DNA from: Synaphobranchus kaupii
Taxonomy: Eukaryota; Chordata; Actinopteri; Anguilliformes; Synaphobranchidae
Assembly (NCBI GenBank): GCA_029718625.1
Contig: CM056377.1
Location: 109,962,266 to 110,026,265, forward strand
Length of the DNA: 64,000 bases
Direction: 5' to 3'
Shown here: piece after piece, positions 59,004-64,000 of the stretch
Layout: every line of letters begins with the position of its first letter
Numbering within the stretch: the first letter of the stretch is position 1
Notes under the pieces: model-generated
What the model was told of the DNA's origin: nothing
The model's input: the letters and a program-made list of their open reading frames with translations, nothing else
Database searches by the model: none
Translations under genes and position numbers: made by a program

Positions 59004-62000
59004 TACATTTTCAAATATACTGTGTATTCCATACCTCATAATGGGCCTGGATGGTGCTATTCAGAGGCTTGCTGCTCATCAACCAGAAAATGTAATGACT
59101 TCAATCTAATGGTTTCAGAGAGAAGACTGCATGGAGCTATATTGACAACCTTGGCTGATTTGTGAAACCTGTAATAGATTTTTAATACATTTTCAAATAT
59201 ACTGTATATTCCATGCCTCATTATGGGCCTGGAAGGTGCTATTCAGAGGCTTACTGCTCACTAACCAGAAGACATAATGACTTCAGTCCAATGGTTTCAG
59301 GGAGAACCCTCCATGTAAATATATTCACAATGTTGGCTGATTTCTGAAACCTGTAATTCATTTTTAATAATTTTTCAAATATACTGTATATACCATACCT
59401 CATTAGGGGCCTGGAAGGTACTATTCAGAGGCTTGCTGCTCACTAACCAGAACACATAATGACTTCAATCCAATACTTTCTGAGAGAAGAGAGCATGGGG
59501 ATATATTCACAACCTTGGCTGATTTGTGAAACCTGTAATAGATTTTTAATACATTTTCTAATATACTGTATATTCCATACCTCATTATGGGCCTGGAAGG
59601 TGCTATTCAGAGGCTTACTGCTCACTAACAAGAAGAGATATTGACTTCATTCCAATGGTTTCAGGGAGAACCCTCCATGTAGATATATTCACAACGTTGG
59701 CTGATTTGTGAAACCTGTAATTAATTTTTAATACATTGTCAAATATACTGTATATTCCATACCTCATTATGGGCCTGGAAGGTACTATTCAGAGGCTTGC
59801 TGCTCACTAACCAGAACACATAATGACTTGAATCCAATGGTTTCAGAGTGAACCCTCCATGTAGATATATTCACAACGTTGGCTGATTTGTGAAACCTGT
59901 AGTTAATTTTTAATAACTAGTCAAATGTACTGTATATTACATACCTCATTATGGTTCTGGAAGGTACTATTCAGAGGCATGCTGCTCACTAACCAGAACA
60001 CATAATGACTTCAATCCAATGGTTTCTGAGAGAAGACTGCATGAGGATATATTCACAACTGTTGGCTGATTTGTGAATCCTGTAGTTAATTTTTAATAAC
60101 TAGTCAAATATACTGTATATACCATACCTCATTATGGGCCTGGAAGGTACTATTCAGAGGCATGCTGCTCACTAACCAGAACACATAATGACTTCAATCC
60201 AATGGTTTCTGAGAGAAGACTGCATGAGGATATATTCACAACTGTTGGCTGATTTGTGAATCCTGTAGTTAATTTTTAATAACTAGTCAAATGTACTGTA
60301 TATTACATACCTCATTATGGTTCTGGAAGGTACTATTCAGAGGCATGCTGCTCACTAACCAGAACACATAATGACTTCAATCCAATGGTTTCTGAGAGAA
60401 GATTGCATGAGGATATATTCACAACTGTTGGCTGATTTGTGAATCCTGTAGTTAATTTTTAATACATTTTCAAATATACTGTGTATTCCATACCTCATAA
60501 TGGGCCTGGATGGTGCTATTCAGAGGCTTGCTGCTCATCAACCAGAAAATGTAATGACTTCAATCTAATGGTTTCAGAGAGAATACTGCATGGAGCTATA
60601 TTGACAACCTTGGCTGATTTGTGAAACCTGTAATAGATTTTTAATACATTTTCAAATATACTGTATATTCCATGCCTCATTATGGGCCTGGAAGGTACTA
60701 TTCAGAGGCTTGCTGCTCACTAACAAGAAGACATAATGACTTCAATCCAATGGTTTCAGGGAGAACCCTCCATGTAAATATATTCACAATGTTGGCTGAT
60801 TTGTGAAACCTGTAATTAATTTTTAATAATTTTTCAAATATACTGTATATACCATACCTCATTAGGGGCCTGGAAGGTACTATTCAGAGGCTTGCTGCTC
60901 ACTAACCAGAACATATAATGACTTCAATCCAATACTTTCTGAGAGAAGACTCCATGTAGATATATTCACAACCGTGGCTGATTTGTGAAACCTGTAATTC
61001 CTTTTTTAATACATTTTCAAATATACTGTATATTCCATACCTCATAATGGGCCTGGATGGTGCTATTCAGAGGCTTGCTGCTCATCAACCAGAAAATGTA
61101 ATGACTTCAATCTAATGGTTTCAGAGAGAAGACTGCATGGAGCTATATTGACAACCTTGGCTGATTTGTGAAACCTGTAATAGATTTTTAATACATTTTC
61201 AAATATACTGTATATTCCATACCTCATTATGGGCCTGGAAGGTGCTATTCAGATGCTTACTGCTCACTAACCAGAACACATGATGACTTCAATCCAATGG
61301 TTTCTGAGAGAACCCTACATGGGTATATATCCACAACCCTTGGCTGATTTGTGAAACGTATAATTAATTTTTAATAATTTTTCAAATATACTGTATATAC
61401 CATACCTCATTATGGGCCTGGAAGTTACTATTCAGAGGCATGCTGCTCACTAACCAGAACACATAATGAGTTCAATCCAATGGTTTCTGAGAGAAGACTG
61501 CATGAAGATATATTCACAACTGTTGGCTGATTTGTGAATCCTGTAGTTAATTTTTAATAACTAGTCAAATATACTGTATATTACATACCTCATTATGGTT
61601 CTGGAAGGTACTATTCAGAGGCTTGCTGCTCACTATCCAAAATACAAAAAGACTTCAATCCAATGGTTTCTGAGAGAAGACTGCATGCGGATATATTCAC
61701 AACTGTTGGCTGATTTGTGAATCCTGTAGTTAATTTTTAATAACTAGTCAAATATACTGTATATTACATACCTCATTATGGTTCTGGAAGGTACTATTCA
61801 GAGGCTTGCTGCTCACTATCCAGAATACATAATGACTTCAATCCAATGGGTTCTGAGAGAACCCTCCATGTAGATATATTCACAACCGTGGCTGATTTGT
61901 GAAACCTGTAATACATTTTTAATACATTTTCAAATATACTGTATATTCCATATCTCATTATGGGCCTGGAAGGTGCTATTCAGAGGCTTGCTGCTCACTA

Positions 62001-64000
62001 ACCAGAAGACATAATGACTGCAATCCAATGGTCTCAGAGAGAACCCTCCATGTAGATATATTCACAACCTTAGCTGATTTGTGAAACGTGTAATTCATTT
62101 TTTATAAATTTTCAAATATACTGTATATTCCATACCTCATTATGGGCCTGGAAGGTGCTATTCAGAGGCTTGCTGCTCACTAACCAGAAGACATATAATG
62201 ACTTCAGTCCAATACTTTCTGAGAGAAGACTGCATGGGGATATATTCACAACCTTGGCTGATTTGTGAAACCTGTAATTAATTTTTTATGAATTTTCAAA
62301 TATACTGTATATTCCATTGCTCATTATGGTTCTGGAAGGTACTATTCAGAGGCTTACTGCTCACTAATCAGAACACATAATGACTTCAGTCCAATGGTTT
62401 CAGAGAGAACACTGCATGGAGCTATTTTCACAACTGTTGGCTGATTTGTGAATCCTGTAGTTAATTTTTAATAACTAGTCAAATATACTGTATATTACAT
62501 ACCTCATTATGGTTCTGGAAGGTACTATTCAGAGGCTTGCTGCTCACTATCCAGAATACATAATGACTTCAATCCAATAGGTTCTGAGAGAACCCTCCAT
62601 GTAGATATATTCACAACCGTGGCTGATTTGTGAAACCTGTAATACATTTTTAATACATTTTCAAATATACTGTATATTCCATACCTCATAATGGGCCTGG
62701 ATGGTGCTATTCAGAGGCTTGCTGCTCATCAACCAGAAAATGTAATGACTTCAATCTAATGGTTTCAGAGAGAAGACTGCATGGAGCTATATTGACAACC
62801 TTGGCTGATTTGTGAATCGTGTAATTAATTTTTTATTAATTTTCAAATATACTGTATATTCCATACCTCATTATGGGCCTGGAAGGTGCTATTCAGAGGC
62901 TTGCTGCTCACTACCGAGAACACATAATTACTTCATTCCAATGGTTGCTGAGAGAACACTGCATGGGTATATATTCACAACCCTTGGCTGATTTATGAAT
63001 CCTGTAATTAATTTCTAATAAATTTTCAAATATACTGTATATTCCATACCTCATTATGGGCCTGGAAGGTGCTATTCAGAGGCTTGCTGCTCACTAACCA
63101 GAAGACATAATGACTGCAATCCAATGGTCTCAGAGAGAACCCTCCATGTAGATATATTCACAACCTTGGCTGATTTGTGAAACGTGTAATTATTTTTTTA
63201 TAAATTTTCAAATATACTGTATATTCCATACCTCATTATGGGCCTGGAAGGTGCTATTCAGAGGCTTGCTGCTCACTAACCAGAAGACATATTGACTTCA
63301 ATCCAATGCTTTCAGAAAGAACACTGCATGTAGATATATTCATAACGTTGGCTGATTTGTGAAACCTGTAATTCATTTTTAATTAATTTTCAAATATACT
63401 GTATATTCCATACCTCATTATGGGCCTGGAAGGTACTATTCAGAGGCTTACTGCTCACTAATCAGAACACATAATGACTTCAATCCAATGATTTCAGAGA
63501 GAAGACTGCATGGAGCTATATTGACAACCTTGGCTGATTTGTGAAACCTGTAATAGATTTTTAATACATTTTCTAATATACTGTATATTCCATACCTCAT
63601 TATGGGCCTGGAAGGTGCTATTCAGAGGCTTACTGCTCACTAACCAGAAAACATAATGACTTCACTCCAATGGTTTCAGAGAGAACCCTCCATGTAGATA
63701 TATTCACAACGTTGGCTGATTTGTGAAACCTGTAATTAATTTTTAATAGATTTTCAAATATACTGTATATTCCATACCTCATTATGGGCCTGGAAGGTGC
63801 TATTCAGAGGCTTGCTGCTCACTAACCAGAACACATACTGACTTCAGTCCAATGGTTTCAGAGGGAACCCTCCATGTAGATATATTCACAACCTTGGCTG
63901 ATTTGTGAATCGTGTAATTAATTTTTTATTAATTTTCAAATATACTGTATATTCCATACCTCATTATGGGCCTGGAAGGTGCTATTCAGAGGCTTGCTGC
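59004..64000. repeat. 182-bp satellite array, block 3 (continues past window)
   Basis: About 27 units. At least two subfamilies alternate: one with GAAACCTGTAATTAATTTTT and ATTATGGGCCTGG, and one with GAATCCTGTAGTTAATTTTT, AACTAGTCAAAT and TTATGGTTCTGG. A marked variant starting CATAATGGGCCTGGATGGTG recurs at 59,037, 60,496, 61,043 and 62,687, spaced 8, 3 and 9 units. No gene inside. Confidence 0.95.

Noticed and set aside
51642..64000. CRISPR-like array
   Set aside because: Units are contiguous and about 182 bp with no spacer/repeat alternation, in a vertebrate genome.

Overview
The window is euchromatic-looking DNA from a ray-finned (teleost) fish. This rests on introns with GT/AG borders, a clade B serpin gene, and a transposon set typical of fish: Tc1/mariner, L2-like LINEs, Kolobok-like TTAA elements, PIF/Harbinger, hAT and Zisupton/KDZ. 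The species cannot be fixed from the sequence. There is one 500-N gap (51,142-51,641). No tRNA, rRNA or CRISPR was seen.

Layout. (1) 1-16.5 kb: an ov-serpin (leukocyte elastase inhibitor-like) gene on the minus strand. Five coding exons are visible, the last exon lies off the left edge, and the introns are filled with foldback elements, Tc1 elements (one nested in another), an L2 LINE and a miniature Zisupton derivative. (2) 17,153-45,027: a 1.2-kb Kolobok-like TTAA element with a THAP exon, split by a 26,647-bp giant DNA transposon at 17,183-43,829. (3) 45.0-49.0 kb: a non-autonomous Harbinger element and sparse repeats. (4) 49,040-50,213: the last two coding exons of a second serpin, sharing an ancestral Tc1 insertion with the first. 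(5) 50.5-51.1 kb: the 3' end of a LINE, then the gap. (6) 51.6-64 kb: a 182-bp satellite, interrupted by an inverted copy of the serpin upstream region plus the Kolobok element, and by a second TTAA element.

The main discovery is the giant transposon. It has imperfect terminal inverted repeats of about 95 bp that begin CA(G/A)C(C/G)TGGTCTCAC, and a perfect 7-bp target duplication ATAATTG. I could assemble a 17-exon minus-strand gene with continuous frame and usable splice sites encoding an 879-residue KDZ (Zisupton-type) transposase. A convergent plus-strand accessory gene encodes a Cys-rich protein with a long PTTAPAP repeat, broken only by one extra G in a run of seven. The inverted duplicate at 55.5 kb carries the same Kolobok insertion without the giant element, so the uninterrupted pre-insertion site is in the same window. 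The giant element is itself a host for at least seven smaller elements (Tc1, hAT-like, solo LTR, MITEs), all in introns or spacers and none in an exon.

Order of events inferred: Kolobok insertion upstream of a serpin, segmental inverted duplication into satellite, then Zisupton insertion into one copy. The order of the smaller insertions relative to the last step is not resolved.
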